Part shown: positions 34,601 through 48,483 of the stretch, in pieces
Numbering within the stretch: position 1 is the stretch's first letter
Layout of the letters: every line of letters begins with the position of its first letter
NCBI GenBank assembly: GCA_965153355.1
Contig: OZ231126.1
Coordinates: 28,582,001 to 28,646,000, forward strand
Origin: Flaccisagitta enflata
Lineage: Eukaryota > Chaetognatha > Sagittoidea > Aphragmophora
Length of the DNA stretch: 64,000 nucleotides
Direction of reading: 5' to 3'
The notes under the pieces: model-generated
Seen by the model: the letters and a program-made list of their open reading frames with translations, nothing else
Told to the model about the DNA's origin: nothing
The model's database searches: none
Made by a program: the position numbers and the translations under genes

Positions 34601-36072
34601 TAGTATCCATGCCACCATCGAATGGATTTAACCATCTATTAACCATTGTTGATAGATTCACTCGATGGCCAGCTGCCATTCCTATCCCAGACATAAACGC
34701 AGAGACAGTGATTGATTCTCTCACACATGGGTGGATTTCAACATATGGCGTACCCGAAATAATCACTACAGACAGAGGAAGCCAGTTCTCTTCACAAATT
34801 TTTACTCAATTACTCAAGAATTGGGGCATACGCCACATAATGACTACGGCATACCACCCGGAAGCAAATGGTATGGTGGAGAGGCTCCATAGACGCCTCA
34901 AGGAGAGCTTAATCGCCTTGGGGGAAGGTGAAAGATTACAGTGGTTCTGGAAACTTCCAATGGCCTTACTCGCAATAAGAACCACCATCAAACCAGACAT
35001 TGGAGCATCTCCTTCAGAGTTGGTTTTTGGAGAAGGCGTCACCGTCCCGGGGCAGCTCATTGGCCCTCCAAACCTCACCGAAGAGGAGCTCATTAGAGCT
35101 CAAAGATCAACTCTGAGCAGCCTTCGAGTGGAAGTGGAAAGATTGCAGCCCACTCCAACATCCGCCCACAGGAATCCTCGCATCAATATTCCAGATGAAC
35201 TTTCCACAGCAACACATGTGCTAGTAAGAAAAGGGGTCCAACCATCCTTAACTGCACCCTACGAAGGCCCTTACAAAGTGCTTGCAAGAACGCCTACAGG
35301 ATTCAGATTGCAATTTCCTGGTAGAGGAACCGACATCGTCGCCCTCTCTCGCCTAAAACCAGCTCTAACAGCACGTGACGACGAACGTGATGAGGAGAAT
35401 GATGATGAAATAACGCCTCCATCACCTCCTCCTCCTGGCCGTCCTCCTGGCATCAGGACTCGCCATCCGGCTCCAATTACGCGACAGACGCGCAGCACCA
35501 CGCAGCAGCAGCAGCCTCGTCAACAGTCGCAGCAGCAGCAGCAGCAGCAGCAGCAGCGTCATCCTCAACCTTCGACAGCCAGTGAGCCCAACAGCAGCTC
35601 GCAATCCTTGCAAGTCCCGTGCTCTAGCCGAGATGCACCAGGAGAGCCACTTCCAGACTCTCCTCCTCTTCCTCCTCCTTCGAGGCGCTCGAGACATCAA
35701 CGAGATCCATCTCCAGAGACAGTTGACCCAACCGGAAGGGTGAACATCCCGGACGATCCCAATCTCTCCATCTGCCCTGATCCTGTGGGCGAAGGAATCC
35801 TAGCAGACGCCTTTCCTCATCTTCCTGGTCCAATCAATCGAGATCCAAGAGACACTGACCAGCCTCTTCTTCCTCCTCCTCTTCCAAACCCCACTCCAGC
35901 CAGTGACAATGTGCAAGGGGGCGCCAATCCCACACCAACCGGAAACAACGCGCAAGGGGGCGCAGGAAGGCCCAAGGTACTGTCCTTTTCAAATCCCAAA
36001 AAGGGTAACTTCTCATATCGTCGTCGAAGACCAGATGTGTCTGCTTTAAGGAAAATTCTCAGTGAACTGTAG
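31552..36072 (+). CDS. pol: Gypsy-2 Pol polyprotein (protease-RT-RNase H-integrase)
   Basis: Open frame of 1506 codons, with real fusion after the shift near 31597. Protease [14 protein letters not shown] (D53); reverse transcriptase YLDD at 364-367; RNase H D514 in TDAS; linker with an acidic stretch (about 675-715) and repeated [13 protein letters not shown] modules; integrase H954, C984/C987 and triad D1016, D1074, E1110 (DD35E); GPY/F-like module [14 protein letters not shown]; Gln-rich and Pro-rich tail ending [16 protein letters not shown], matching Gypsy-1. No stop or frameshift is seen, so it may be competent apart from the lost 3' LTR. Confidence 0.93.
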   Translation: MPSVQVLQLFSKAGKRTRGQTSVNAATPSSSSNVHNDLLYVHDETTKQKWLIDGGAVLSIMPPTLAQRLQGHSNLQLQAANGSRIKCYGVRQMPIHLPGRRLSFPVTIADVKQPILGADFLAKNYLAPNHRDGTLIDLKDMSTIKVDFEEKDQPIRVNHVAHATNPYYKLLDNKFPELSNPSFRVKEVDHGVYHYIPTEGPPVQARARKLDPEKLAVAKAEIDKLVELGVCERGKSDWSSPLLVTTKPCNSPCTCETQKPCGGWRVCGDYRRLNNLTTDDRYPVRNLQDFNSDLRGKKIFSKVDLLKGYHQIPVNPSDVKKTAVITPFGLFLFPRCPFGLKNAGQDFQRLMDKILGEIPHVFVYLDDILIASSSQEEHLQDLETVFKILEENGLVVNRKKCVLGESTIEFLGHICDAHGIKPLPCKVEAIRKVKPPTTIKELQRFLGMINYYRRFIKAAAHHLYHLFEALGSKPKRLLWSPEMQASFDAIKEALAAATMLHHPDPTLPLALTTDASDVAIGAVIEQRGPNGWEPLAFFSKKLSDSQQKWSPYDRELHAVHKGVRHFKHMLEGRSFTIYTDHQSLVPSMAKKTDAQTARQSNQLSEISEYSTDIRYLEGKSNVVADALSRPNGKLDPPTVSNVSQLYSEMPEHIFRQDISRMREAGTLGVYQVNYEEEDDDTEPEVEEYNPMDDEDEEEDLDTEADANFFDEMEQRFNRLKACSSQTNPSGALPSSPSSTTASSAPSSTPARALPPPHSSTTASSAPSSTPSVALPPPPSSNLASSATSSKSTSSAKAKHVSFAPTISSVSHPPQHPQQHIEDQLQQHDSQAKKQIESMPDLKRFFEPKSNEATSSSPAIPKGYKPVPEEKLEDLQLLVNSVNHYSIDLEDMARQQALDPELRQLRREAQTGLSFRKVQVGTTYLFVDVSNGPARPFVPLSYRRRIFDVVHGLGHPGVERTRQSITDKFVWPNIKQDVCKWARECIPCQQAKIQKHVVPPIADFTVPPKRFQHLHVDLVSMPPSNGFNHLLTIVDRFTRWPAAIPIPDINAETVIDSLTHGWISTYGVPEIITTDRGSQFSSQIFTQLLKNWGIRHIMTTAYHPEANGMVERLHRRLKESLIALGEGERLQWFWKLPMALLAIRTTIKPDIGASPSELVFGEGVTVPGQLIGPPNLTEEELIRAQRSTLSSLRVEVERLQPTPTSAHRNPRINIPDELSTATHVLVRKGVQPSLTAPYEGPYKVLARTPTGFRLQFPGRGTDIVALSRLKPALTARDDERDEENDDEITPPSPPPPGRPPGIRTRHPAPITRQTRSTTQQQQPRQQSQQQQQQQQQRHPQPSTASEPNSSSQSLQVPCSSRDAPGEPLPDSPPLPPPSRRSRHQRDPSPETVDPTGRVNIPDDPNLSICPDPVGEGILADAFPHLPGPINRDPRDTDQPLLPPPLPNPTPASDNVQGGANPTPTGNNAQGGAGRPKVLSFSNPKKGNFSYRRRRPDVSALRKILSEL
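31591..31597 (+). promoter_or_regulatory. -1 ribosomal frameshift slippery site, Gypsy-2 gag/pol
   Basis: GGGAAAC in phase xxG GGA AAC. Six bases later, GGGGG can pair with CCCCC 27 bases downstream, enclosing the AGACGTCT palindrome and the gag stop. Pol is in the -1 frame. Confidence 0.75.
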
Positions 36073-36327
36073 CTTACTTCATTTACATGTTGTAGTAGCT
36101 CTCTTAACTCATATAATTTTTATCGTTCGCGTGTATATATATCTTTATATCATTCGTCGAGTGGTCAGGGCACTTAAAACCTGTTTAAACTTCTTACTCA
36201 CTTGTGTAGTGTCGCAGAGGACGCAACCTCTATAAAAAAAGTTTACTCTCCTCATTTACGTGTCCACTCACGTCGTTCAGTAGCCTGCTTCCGTCCATTT
36301 TCACCTCCGTACGCAGTCTAGGGGGCG

Positions 36328-36493
36328 TGTAGCTCTCGTTAGGTTTAGCAGCTTTATATACTATAACCGTAACTCAACCTTTTGTTTGCGTACATCTTAC
36401 CGTGTCCATCTCTCTTCATTTGCATATAGTCGCCTATGTTACTTTGACTTTGCTTTAGGGGTTGACACCTTAGATGGAGGGGCTAACGTCTCA
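36328..36493 (+). repeat. Truncated 3' LTR of Gypsy-2
   Basis: It follows the polypurine tract TCTAGGGGGCG and matches the first ~165 bp of the 5' LTR with a few changes. Homology stops after GATGGAGGGGCTAA. Confidence 0.85.
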
Positions 36494-36511
36494 CACTTGA
36501 CCAGGGAAAAA

Positions 36512-36546
36512 GCGGGGCGTAGTGTCGCGTAGCACGCGACTAAAAA
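36512..36546 (-). mobile_element. GTCC-family terminal fragment
   Basis: GTGTCGCGTAGCACGCGACT followed by AAAAA is the hairpin end of the GTCC family, lying about 20 bases past the truncated LTR. Its arrival may be linked with the truncation. Confidence 0.45.
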
Positions 36547-36862
36547 CTGCCTTACCCCCTCCCTTCCCCCTTTTACCCACGCTACGATGAAATGTATCGA
36601 CTTTACTATCGACTTCCGATTCAGTATAACAAGGTAATGATAAGAGGTATTAAAGGCGATGATAGTAAAAGGAATTATCGGACTTTGATCGGGTTTCATC
36701 TTATCGCTTTCATTCAGGATCCCGAAATCGGATTTGTCACAGTTCATCGGATTTTGTGGGACTGCGAAGGGAATCAAAGACGAACTTGGTTCATCGCGAA
36801 AAATGTCACTAAATTCAAATCAAGAATTAGTTTTATTGTCATTCCGGTTTGACACTCCATCT

Positions 36863-37035
<173 letters not shown>

Positions 37036-37424
37036 TTAACATACCCCTCGGTCATCATCAATTCCATCTCCACCACTAATACTATCTTCTTCGCCTTTTC
37101 CCCCCTCCTTTACCTGTTTTTCCGTTCTTTCTGCCGACCTCCAACTTTCCTTACTTACTTACAAGATGTCTTATCCCCTGATTTGTGTCTGCACAGTCTC
37201 CACACTGTTCAGTTACAGTGCCTGTATAAATGATGTCTATCGGTCCGTGGGTAAGACAGCATTTTTAGGCTTTTCGGGTCTTTCCCAGCAGTTTTTTGTT
37301 TGTTCATTTTTAATCACTGTCGACATCCACCAGCAAATGACTGACGGTCTTGAAATTTTATTTGATCCGTCAGTTGGTTAATCGATCCGTCTACTAACAA
37401 TGCGTTCGTCAGTGGCAAAGCAAT

Positions 37425-37624
37425 TTTTAAGTCGCGTGCACGCCACTCTATAACCTGCTATGTCTATCGGTCAGTTCGTCGGTTGGTCTGGCGGTCCGTA
37501 ACGCTTTGCTTTTCGGCGGTCACGAGTGATTTTTGCATTTTTTGCCCAAATGCTAGGTTAGCCTCTGTTATCACTGCCCTTGCCCATCCGCACGCGACTT
37601 GGGTAGCCGTAGGTCCGGGCTTGT
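37425..37624 (+). mobile_element. GTCC-family interspersed element (diverged)
   Basis: TTTTTAAGTCGCGTGCACGC start, GTCAGTTCGTCGGTTGGTC-type interior, CACTGCCCTTGCCCATCCGC, then ACGCGACTTGGGTAGCCGT. More diverged than the 55849 copy. Confidence 0.5.
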
Positions 37625-38327
37625 GGAAACGAGTCCAAAATTGGGAGTGTTTCAGATGCTTATTGTGTGTGTGTATATGGGGGCTGGGGCATGGGGTGTG
37701 GATGGGGGCTTGACGCCCCGGCCGCAACGATATTGTAACCCCGCGTCACATGTTTAAGTAATGCGCCGTATCTCAGCGAATAAATGATATGACTGTCTAA
37801 ACAAACGGGTATACCAAATGGCTGGTAGAGTGAATTAGATATTCGCGCGGCTTGCAACTGAAAAAAAAGCTACCTAAGGAAGCTAGAAATAGTTTCATAT
37901 CCAACGTTTGAAAAAAAATATAGCCCAAGTTTTTTTCTCTTACACTTTTTACGCCGGGTTTCTTTGCGCAGTCCACGCCCTACATCATCAGCCCTTTTAG
38001 CCAGGATGTCTAGATATCAGGAAAGCTGTTAAAAAATCAAAGCATTTTTCAAACCTCTCCAGTCTATACTTCCACCTAAAAATGTTTCTAAGCCACTATG
38101 GAATTTCAAAATTAAAGTTATGCATCCAAATGTATCCTTTGCTGTGCATCGCATCAAATACAGAAGAATTTGAATGTCGCACTATGGAAGAGCTGCGTCG
38201 CAGAAATGTCGACTCAACTTCTTTAGATGCGTCTGTCTGTATATCACGCTTTCGTGAAAACAGCGAATAACGTTCACATTCATCACCATTCTTTATTTCT
38301 TTATGAAGGTGTACCTTCTAGAGTTCT
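37625..38327. other. Gene-free stretch
   Basis: No coding or repeat structure I can support, apart from short A/T runs. Confidence 0.35.
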
Positions 38328-38420
38328 TTGATTCATTCATTCATTTATTCATTCATTCATTCATTCATTTATTCATTCATTCATTCATTTATTCATTCAT
38401 TCATTCATTCATTCATTCAT
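38328..38420. repeat. (ATTC)n microsatellite
   Basis: About 90 bases of ATTC tetranucleotide with three TTTATTC variants. Confidence 0.97.
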
Positions 38421-38949
38421 CCAACCCGTATGGTTGGCCTACTTGGCCTTGTTCCTCCCCACAGCGGGGCCACGCGTTTTGTCCTTTCCAAGCTTCCTTT
38501 AGAATTCTCTCACGTGAAACTCAGGAGGACGCCTGCACTCATCTTTTTTTTTGTCTCTGATCTCACCAAGGAAAATTGCGCAGCTAAAATGAAAGACTGG
38601 AATAGAAAAGATAAGAAGAAGCGGAGTGCAGTGGAAGGACAGGAAACGATAACAAGCATTCATCTGATGCAGGCAGGAAAAACATTGAATTCGCTTTGAC
38701 TGTCTTAAGGTTCGGCGAAGAACTCTTTACCATGAATCTTTGCATAATTCTTTGACAAGCCACAACACAACAAATTTAAACGGCCCGAGATTATGAGTGG
38801 CGAGGTAGAGAGAGAAATAGGAGAAGAAATAAAACACAAACAAACAAACATCGAAAGAAGAAAAAGCTTTAGGCAAGAATCTATTGCTACTCTGCTAGTT
38901 AGTGTTTGTTTATGTCTCTGGAGGACCGACCGACCGAGATTCTGTACCC

Positions 38950-39053
<104 letters not shown>

Positions 39054-39147
39054 AATTGTACACAATTGTATGTTCACGCGCGTTAAATTTAGGCAAGATT
39101 AGATCCAAAAGTCACACATATTTCATTTACGTTTTACATTTAAAATA

Positions 39148-39738
39148 CCATCTTGGCCATAAATATAAGCACAGTAGGTGTATAAGTTGATTTATTGACT
39201 AGAAGCGAGCAGCAAACATATCAGACTGCATCCAATATTTAGTAGGACCATATTGGGCATCCACCACCCCCTGCATTAACTTTGGCATTAACTCGTACAG
39301 AGATCAGAGGTACTCTGGAGTTATGCTGTTTCAAACCGTTTATGCGATTCATTTCAGCCCTACTTTGCATGTTGTTTTCCCCTGTTTTTGCAGGTTTTTT
39401 GTTTGAATCTTTGAATTCTCAACTAGATTAAGATCCAAATTGATGTGGGGTAACCCTGGACGAGCTTGACTCGTCAATCTTACAGTATATTTGGCACAGT
39501 GTCACAGTGCACCATAATCCATAAACTAAGAAAAATTTGCCCAACCACACTTGCAAAAGGCAAATGTTTTATTCATTTGGCTCTCATTTCTAAACGAATA
39601 AAGATACAGGAACCAGCTTGGTCTCATTTGATAGATTTTTCAAAGATGCAAATTTTGTTAAAAAAATCATCCCTCTGCTATTAAAATTGAGCGAGTTATG
39701 ACACTTTAAAGCTGTGCTTATATTTATGGCCAAGATGG
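39148..39738 (-). mobile_element. Tc1/mariner-like deletion derivative
   Basis: The ends are ~26-bp inverted repeats (CCATCTTGGCCATAAATATA and its complement) flanked by TA on both sides (39146-39147, 39739-39740), the hallmark Tc1/mariner duplication. On the minus strand around 39210-39300 an open stretch ends ELMPKLMQGVVDAQYGPTKY plus 12 residues and a stop, resembling the C-terminus of Tc1-type transposases. The catalytic core is absent, so it could only move with enzyme supplied from elsewhere. Confidence 0.65.
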
Positions 39739-39994
39739 TAGTTGTCCCTCTGAAACAGTGTCCCTTGAAACATTGCTTGTTTAGTACATGTGCAGCAGAC
39801 CATACTTACTAGTTGTCCCTCGGTCGATCCATCCGTCGAACGGTTCCTCCGTCGGTCATTCATTTCATTTGTCCGTCCACCATATTCTGCTCTTTGCAGC
39901 AGTGCCTCAGCCCGTCCTTCTGATGGTCCTTTCGTCGGCTATTGTAGATTGTTCCTCTGAGTCTGAATTGCTTGTTTATTCTTTTTTCATTCCT

Positions 39995-40100
39995 TTCTTT
40001 CCTCCTTCCTTCCTTCCTTCCTTCCTTCCTTTCGTTCTTGCTTTCTTTCTTTCATGTTTTCTTACTTTCTTTCTGACACCTTTATTTCTCTCTCTCTTTT

Positions 40101-40164
<64 letters not shown>

Positions 40165-40205
40165 ATTTTTTTTTTTTTTCTTTCTTTTTTTTTTCTTTCT
40201 TTCTT

Positions 40206-40300
<95 letters not shown>
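39995..40300. repeat. Pyrimidine tract: (CTTC)n, (TTTC)n, (TC)n
   Basis: CCTT units are followed by about 85 bases of TTTC, a T-rich break, and about 95 bases of TC. Confidence 0.95.
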
Positions 40301-40304
<4 letters not shown>

Positions 40305-40377
40305 CTCTTTCTGGCTTTCTCTCAACCTGCTTTTTATTTGAACACCAACTCTATAAGAGGCTTTCAGCCTTTTTCAT

Positions 40378-40381
<4 letters not shown>

Positions 40382-40458
<77 letters not shown>
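40382..40458. repeat. (TC)n microsatellite
   Basis: About 77 bases of TC, ending directly at the non-LTR retrotransposon tail. Confidence 0.97.

Positions 40459-41956
<1,498 letters not shown>

Positions 41957-42046
<90 letters not shown>
41957..42046. repeat. (TC)n microsatellite
   Basis: About 88 bases of TC followed by a T run. Confidence 0.97.
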
Positions 42047-42054
<8 letters not shown>

Positions 42055-42222
42055 TTTCCCTGTAAACATCTAAACTCAGGCACCATCACGTCTTTTCCTC
42101 GGGTAATGAAGGCGCAATCCAGAACTAATGCGAAGATTAGGGAAATCCAAAGCACGAGCCTCGCTCTGAGTCTGTACGAGTGAATGATCTTCAAACCAAA
42201 TTATTCGATGGCTTTATCGCAC

Positions 42223-42426
42223 TTTTTAGTTGCGGATAAGCATCTCTGTAAGAGGCTTTGTCTGTCCGTCCGTCCGTCCGTCCGTCCATGGTGATCGAGT
42301 CGAAAAATACTAAAATGAATCTGTTTATGTATGTTGGTGTATGGAGTGGGTTTTGGGGTGAGGATGGGGGTTGGATGCCCCTGCCCACCCGTCCGCAACA
42401 ATATTGTGACCTCGCGTCACTTGTTT
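42223..42426 (+). mobile_element. GTCC-family interspersed element (diverged)
   Basis: TTTTTAGTTGCGGATAAGCA start, GTCTGTCCGTCCGTCCGTCC interior, then GATGCCCCTGCCCACCCGTC. Same layout as the other copies but with diverged ends. Confidence 0.5.
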
Positions 42427-43200
42427 CTTTAAAACAAGTAGGCACATGTGCTCGTAAACTGCATAGCCAGACAAAGCCAGTCGCAGATGTAAAAAGGTAA
42501 CATCGAAGACGTGATAATCGCACAAGTGGTAATGTTAATGTAAGCAGACTCACAGTAGTCTTTGCATTTCAGGATCATCAACATAGCATGATTAGCATCA
42601 TGTACCAGAGACATTCTTGGCTCCCATTTCGATTGAAAGACCTGATTCCTGGGATGATTACTGTGTATCAAATGGATTGACTTTATTCAGGGGAACAAAA
42701 ATTTAAATAAGAATTAATTTTTAAAATCTTGCGACACAAGTAAAAAGTGCAACAGCATAAGTGTAATTGAGGTCGAGCATCAGTGTAATTGCATCTTTTT
42801 GGATCAAATTAGAAAACTCTGGTAAGGTCAATATTTGTTGAACTAATTGATGTTGAATAAAATAATTGGCTGTTCTGCCTCATGATTTAAAAATCATTGT
42901 CTTTCTTAATTCTTTCGCTCTTTTCATTAAGAACGCAGCAGTCCGACAGCATATTAAGGTAACGAATAACTTGCCCGTGTCTGAAGAAAGAGGCTAGACG
43001 ACGGAAAAATAGACAGACCGATGGAGATGAATGTGACTTGAAATGAAGAAGCCTTGTCGGGTAATGAGGATTTGTTGTTGGCAGCGTTTCTCGCAAATTT
43101 TGCGGGGAAAACAAGAACGAAAAACAAATGAACTTTAGGCATGGAAATCAGTGACGAATGACGGCACATAGGGACGACACTATCTATTTCGTCGCTGACA
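42427..43200. other. Gene-free stretch
   Basis: AT-rich, no supported coding or RNA features. Confidence 0.35.
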
Positions 43201-43204
43201 AAGC

Positions 43205-43490
43205 AGTGAGGGGTGGCCTACCGGTAACGCGCTGGCTCTTCCATCGGATGGTCGCGGGTTTGATCCTGCAAGTTGACATGTGCTTCCCCGGCCAGGCCTG
43301 GGGCCCGAGGCGCTGCTTCGTGCCCGGTGTGGCATGGCTCGCGGAGTTATGGGCAGTGCCGCGTCCCAGGTGACGAAGCGGAGTGGCGGTCTGGTCAGCC
43401 ATGCTTCCTCCTTAAACATCATTTCTGGCATTTGCCTGTTTTTGTGGGATCTCAACACAGTGGGTGGTGGCCTGTCGAGACTGATTAGCA
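43205..43490 (+). mobile_element. tRNA-derived SINE-like element
   Basis: GGGTGGCCTACCGGTAACGC fits an A box and GCGGGTTTGATCCTGC a B box about 45 bases later, as in Pol III-transcribed tRNA-derived SINEs. A GC-rich body (Pro/Gly/Ala in any frame) follows. No poly-A or target duplication could be fixed, so the 3' limit is approximate. Confidence 0.55.
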
Positions 43491-43516
43491 AAATTTGAAC
43501 CTATTTTTGGGGTAAG

Positions 43517-43735
43517 CGACTCTATAGAGGGTGTCTCCGTATGCAGGAAGGTCCGAAACGTGAAAATTTGGAAGACGTGAAATCGTATGAAATACTAATA
43601 GTGATTTCTGAGCATTTTTGCCCCTGCCCGTCCAGATTACAGCCCCCGCCCTGCCCCATACTCCCCCATCCACCTGCATTTCTGCCCCTGCCCACCCACC
43701 AGCGACTACTTATTGGCCGTGTATCCGGCCTTGTT
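43517..43735 (+). mobile_element. GTCC-family interspersed element (diverged)
   Basis: CGACTCTATAGAGGGTGTCT start, TTTTTGCCCCTGCCCGTCC, then GGCCGTGTATCCGGCCTTGT end. The internal minisatellite has been replaced by C-rich sequence. Confidence 0.5.
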
Positions 43736-44726
43736 CTTCTTTACTCTGTCAAAGTCAAACTTCTGCGCGTTAAGAATATATGAAGAGTGACACAAATCAA
43801 ATAAATACAGTTTTTGATTTGTAACACAAGATTTTTGTAACTCTCTCAGGAGTCTCTTGGTACGCTTTGGTATCTTTTCATTTTGCATTTTTGTTATGCG
43901 CATGAGAAAGATAGATTTAGAGTCGATAGACCCACTGAATGAATTTACCCGAAACACGGGAGTCGGGACTCCACTATGATAAGTTTATCCCCGAGTCTCT
44001 CTTCTTTTGCAAAAGAGGGGGAAAACCCTTAAAGTGGATGGCAGGCGCAAAGAAACGACCGAATTGCGGCCTCAAAGCCACCAAATAGCACCGAAACAAA
44101 CAAAAATCTGTCAGCCATAATTCTCCCAAACGCCTCCTTAATCCCGGCCTCGTTCATCCCGGCCTCGTTCAAACCTCCCTATAACGAGTATTTCAGCCCT
44201 AGTCAAGACATTTCAAGTGTTTCTACAGCATGATTTTTACGAGATGAAATGTTTTATAACACAAAAGGTTCATGAGATGATCAAATTCCGAAAAAAAATA
44301 TTCTGAAATAGCGTTTGTGAAGTCTTTTTTTCATTCATCAAAAACAGCATACGAATGAATATGGCGAGTGATCGCGTGGCCGTGGGCTACAGGGTATCAG
44401 TGCAACAGGTAACCGCGTATCAGTGTAACACCGTTCCAGCGTCAACAATATGAACAAACTCTTTTCCACGACCTCGACGTCTTCTGAAGGGGGAAAAAGA
44501 AAAAAAAAAGACTAAGAACTTTTATGCCAATAATGACCTCGGGCCTTGGGATCTATTTTCACCACATTCACAGCGTCAGAATCTGAGGAGCCGTACATAA
44601 TCTATCGTTTACCTGGTTCTCACCCGGCTTTTGGGGCTCCCATGGCCAATTAAAGGAATGGTTTATTGTCAATTACGAAAGAGGCAGTTTCAATTCATAT
44701 CCAGGCTCGTAGATTTTAGTCATTAT
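43736..44726. other. Gene-free stretch
   Basis: No credible coding region, RNA or element was recognised. Confidence 0.35.
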
Positions 44727-44764
44727 TTTAACAACAACATCGACAGCAACAACGACAACAACAA

Positions 44765-44854
<90 letters not shown>

Positions 44855-44856
44855 CT
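44727..44856. repeat. (CAA)n microsatellite
   Basis: About 125 bases of CAA with ATC/GAC interruptions at its 5' end. Confidence 0.97.
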
Positions 44857-45344
44857 GTTAAAGAAGAAATCGCTGGATTCAACTGATCTGACATGAGACA
44901 CAATCAAAGAATCGTATTCCACTCTCTCTCAGCCTCCCCAAAGACTTACCGCAATCCACTGAATCAACTCCTCCTCCTCTTATTTCCTCCTCATTTTTTC
45001 TCTCAACTCTCCTCTCCTCACTCACCCTATTTTAGGGTATGACAAAGCACCTCTATAACTGGCTGTAACCAGTCGGTTGGTTGGTCTGTAACGCATTCGT
45101 TCGACGATCCACACGTCGCACCTTATTGGCCTACTTGGCCTTGTTAGTTGCACACTCAGCTTTACAAGCAGCTATAAATGTTGGTCCGTTGGTCCGTCAG
45201 TCCGTCAGTCGGCATCACTGCCCCTGCCTACTTGTTTGATTGACCTTTCTCATCTCTGCCTCTGCCCACTTGGAAAACTAAGATTTTTTTCTCTCTATAA
45301 AGTGCATAGTGCACACGATAAACTAACCGTCCTCCAACTTGGGA

Positions 45345-45700
45345 TGTGGAAGCGGTCGATTTTAATGCCGCTTCCAACGCTTCCGCTTCCATTTTTGGAG
45401 TTAAAATACCAGTGGCCATCCCACCCACCAAAATGGAAACGGTCAGTCGCTTCCACACCCCTACGGCTCCAACTGTCATCTTCCTCCTCTGCCTCTCGTT
45501 TGCCTCCTTTCCCTTTTTCCCTTCCCCCACCTCCCGCTTCTGCTTCCATTTTTATAGTTTTGTAGTTCAAATGCTAGTGGCTATCCCAGCCACCAAAATG
45601 GAAATGGTCAATCGCTTCCACATCCCTACGCTACGGCTCCAACTGTCATCTTCCTCCTCTGCCTCTCCATTTGCCTCCTTTTCCCCTTCTCCCTTCCTTC
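45345..45700 (+). repeat. Tandem duplication of a ~200 bp segment
   Basis: CCACCAAAATGGAAACGGTC with the following GGCTCCAACTGTCATCTTCC recurs as CCACCAAAATGGAAATGGTC with the same downstream word, about 170-180 bases apart. A long open frame (45346-46107) crosses it but is Pro/Ser/Phe/Leu low complexity and not called as a gene. Confidence 0.65.
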
Positions 45701-45783
45701 ACCTCCCTCTTTTCCTCCCTCGCCTCGGTCTGCAACAAATTTTCTTAATTTTTTCCCGCTCCACATCCCCGCTCATCCGCTTC

Positions 45784-45978
45784 AGCCTCCACACCACAAT
45801 CCCTCCACCACCCACACCACAATCCCTCCACCACCTACACCACAATCCCTCTACCACCCTCATCATAATCCCTCCACCACCCACACCACAAAATCTCCAC
45901 CACCCACACCACTATCCCTCACCACCCACACAAAAATCCCTCGACCACCCACACCTCAATCCCTCCACCACCCACAAT
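45784..45978 (+). repeat. Minisatellite of CACACCACAATCCCTCCACC units
   Basis: About seven units of 24-27 bases with small variations, C/A-rich. Confidence 0.85.
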
Positions 45979-46559
45979 TCATCTGTGATTAAAGAAATTA
46001 CTTTAACTGATCTTCATTTTTGCTTGGCTCTTTTCCTTTTAATGATCTTTATACATATGTTGAGCACCGTCAGAGCGCACCCGCTAATAAAGCATATCCG
46101 CCATTAGGGCATATACCCTTCTGTCCAATGAGAAATTCTTTAGTTATTTCTATATTAGCAACAAGACAGCTTCACTATAAGACCTAATTTTGCTCAATCC
46201 CACAAATTGCGCTCAAGTGAAGTTCAACGGTACGTTTCCTCGGCAATTGTGTGATTCTTGAGGTCATGTTACTTCTCAGAGAAATAAGCTTTTTTGAGGG
46301 GGAAAAAAGAAGAAACAAAAAAAGAATATGACCGACCGACCCATACCATCTTCTCCCCATCACTATCTCAGCATCCACATATCACCCATTCATCACCATC
46401 AAATATTTCTCCTCCCTCCCCCTCCCCCTCCCCCCCCCCCAAAAAGTTTTTCTTTCTCGGAAATCTTTTCTTTCTTTTCGTAATGGAAGGCTGAGTAAAC
46501 GAGACGAGATGAAACAGATTTTGTTTCGCCCTGTCAATCGTGCGAATCAATGGGAAAAA

Positions 46560-46736
46560 TTGAAAGAAAGAAAAGAGTCGTAAGAAATGATAAATTAATG
46601 GGAAAATGAGAAGCGAGGAAGGTGAAAAAAAAAGAAGGAAAATTCAAGGGATGATAGAAAGACGAAAGTAAATGAGGCTTAAGGAAGAAAGAGAGAAAGT
46701 AAGAAAGAAAAAAGAAAGAAAAAAAAGAAAGAAAGA

Positions 46737-46768
<32 letters not shown>

Positions 46769-46780
46769 TTAAAGGCAAGC

Positions 46781-46824
<44 letters not shown>

Positions 46825-46960
46825 AGAATGGAGACAAATGAAAGAATTAGATGTTTGACGGGAAACGAAAGAAAAAGTGAATGAATGAATGAATGAATGA
46901 ATGAATGAATGAATGAATGAATGAATGAATGAATGAATGAATGAATGAATGAATGAATGA
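46560..46960. repeat. Purine-rich simple repeats: (GAAA)n, (GCAA)n, (TGAA)n
   Basis: GAAA-rich tract, AAGCAAGC units (46735-46765), AAAG units (about 46783-46824), then about 80 bases of TGAA (46879-46959). Confidence 0.95.
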
Positions 46961-47221
46961 AAGAAAACAAACAGGGAAAGATGTGAAAGTTAGAAAAAGA
47001 AATGAATATTCATGAAATCATGGGATAGCCACGAAACAAAAAGGAAGAAAAAAAAAGGCACAAATTACGAACCGGCAAAGACATTAATTTCTCCCTCAAA
47101 GCTATTAATTTCTTTTTACGATTTCATCACAAGGGAATTTTGGATGAGCAAAAAAGTTTACCCGTCATGCGCATTGTAAATTTCATACTCGCTTTTGAAT
47201 TTTGATTGATGGAAGAAATTT

Positions 47222-47225
<4 letters not shown>

Positions 47226-47317
<92 letters not shown>
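47226..47317. repeat. (GA)n microsatellite
   Basis: About 90 bases of GA. Confidence 0.97.
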
Positions 47318-47318
<1 letters not shown>

Positions 47319-47331
47319 ATTGTTTAGAGCA

Positions 47332-48483
47332 TGTCCCTGCTGCGTTCCGAAAGGCTGCACCACCTGCGCCTTTCGATGCGGTCGCCATCGACGACATCAT
47401 TCATCGCCTTTCGCCCACGGATTTGGATTATGGTGTTGAGCCCGGAATGACCCGTCGCCTCTGTAATGGAGAAGGCGCAGGTGATGTGATCGTTCCAGGA
47501 TGCTTACCAATTTCTTTTTACCTTACAGATTCGTTTTTATAGATAGTTAGTAACTTATTTATTTTGTCTTGTTTTTGTTTGTTTCCTTGGAACATGTACA
47601 TTTTTTGTTTTGTTTGTTTTAGACATGGTCTTTTTAGTCATTATTACGGTCACTTTCTATGACATGTTTTAGTAGCATGCCCCCACTTATCTTTTCTCCA
47701 CTCTTGTCAAATCCCAGGCTTTGAGGCTCGAGGCCTGTTTCCCCTCCCCCTTCCCTTTAACTTTTTCAGAACGGGCGCCAACCTTCGCTGCCGCCTTCCG
47801 TTCCATTCGCCATTGGGATCGCTGTAAATTTGCTGGTGGTATCCTTTCCGGACGGGAATCATCATTCGTGCAATCGTCGATCTGTTGATAGTTAGGTTGG
47901 GGAGCAAGAGGCGGTGGACGGGGGGAGGGGCGGAGGGCTGAGTCTATGTAAATTTTTTTAAGGAAGGTAGTATCAGGTTTTTTAGTAGGTTTCACACTGA
48001 AACTAGGGGTGTCTGATTTGAAATTCCGTAATTCCAAAATGGGGCAGAATGTTAGAAATGTATGTCCGTCCGTCTATTGATATGTGTGCTTTGTCTCTTC
48101 TTTTGCGTGCTTTTGGCTTTTTCTCTTTTTCGATTATTCAATGCCCGCGTCTTTTGTTTCTCGCCATTTTTTATATTGAACGCTAGATGGGTAACCATAT
48201 GGTTGCGCCTTGTATTTTGTGCCATTTGTTTTTATTACGTAGGCGAACATACGTATCTCGTCTTTCGTATCATCCAATTTTTGGATTGATTGATTTTATT
48301 TATTTACGGCATTGCTTCTTAAAGTGATTGATTGATTTTTCGTGATCGTCTGAATGCGCCCTTGGAATTCACTAATTTCAATAATCTCTCATCTTTTTAT
48401 TGCAGATAAACTAATGAACGGACAATTAACGTTAATTTGACTTCGACAGACTGTGGGTTGAAACCAACGAAAGTGGGCCTAAA
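47332..48483 (+). other. Candidate spliced host gene fragment (weak)
   Basis: 47332-47479 is open and protein-like: it reads HVPAAFRKAAPPAPFDAVAI then DDIIHRLSPTDLDYGVEPGM then TRRLCNGEGAG. It is GC-richer than its surroundings and ends at CAG|GTGATG, a plausible splice donor. At 48405 TTTTTATTGCAG is a good acceptor; joining keeps the frame for DKLMNGQLTLI and a stop. AAAA|GTAAGT at 48483 is a further donor, and CTCTCTTCAG at 48816-48825 a further acceptor. The 5' side is a GA repeat with no acceptor. No homologue is recognised. Confidence 0.25.

Larger units (their letters stand above)
27332..36493 (+). mobile_element. Ty3/Gypsy LTR retrotransposon with truncated 3' LTR (Gypsy-2)
   Basis: Related to Gypsy-1 in gag and pol but with unrelated LTR length. 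The 5' LTR runs 27332-28948; the 3' LTR begins at 36328 and is recognisable only to about 36493, where a GTCC-family fragment begins soon after. It lies right after TTCGTGAATGGG, the sequence that opens each recombinase unit body. A target duplication cannot be tested because the 3' end is lost. Coding regions appear intact. Confidence 0.88.

Noticed and set aside
45346-46107. 253-residue frame at 45346-46107
   Set aside because: It spans a tandem duplication and a CCACCACAATC minisatellite; composition is low complexity Pro/His/Ser/Phe with no domain.
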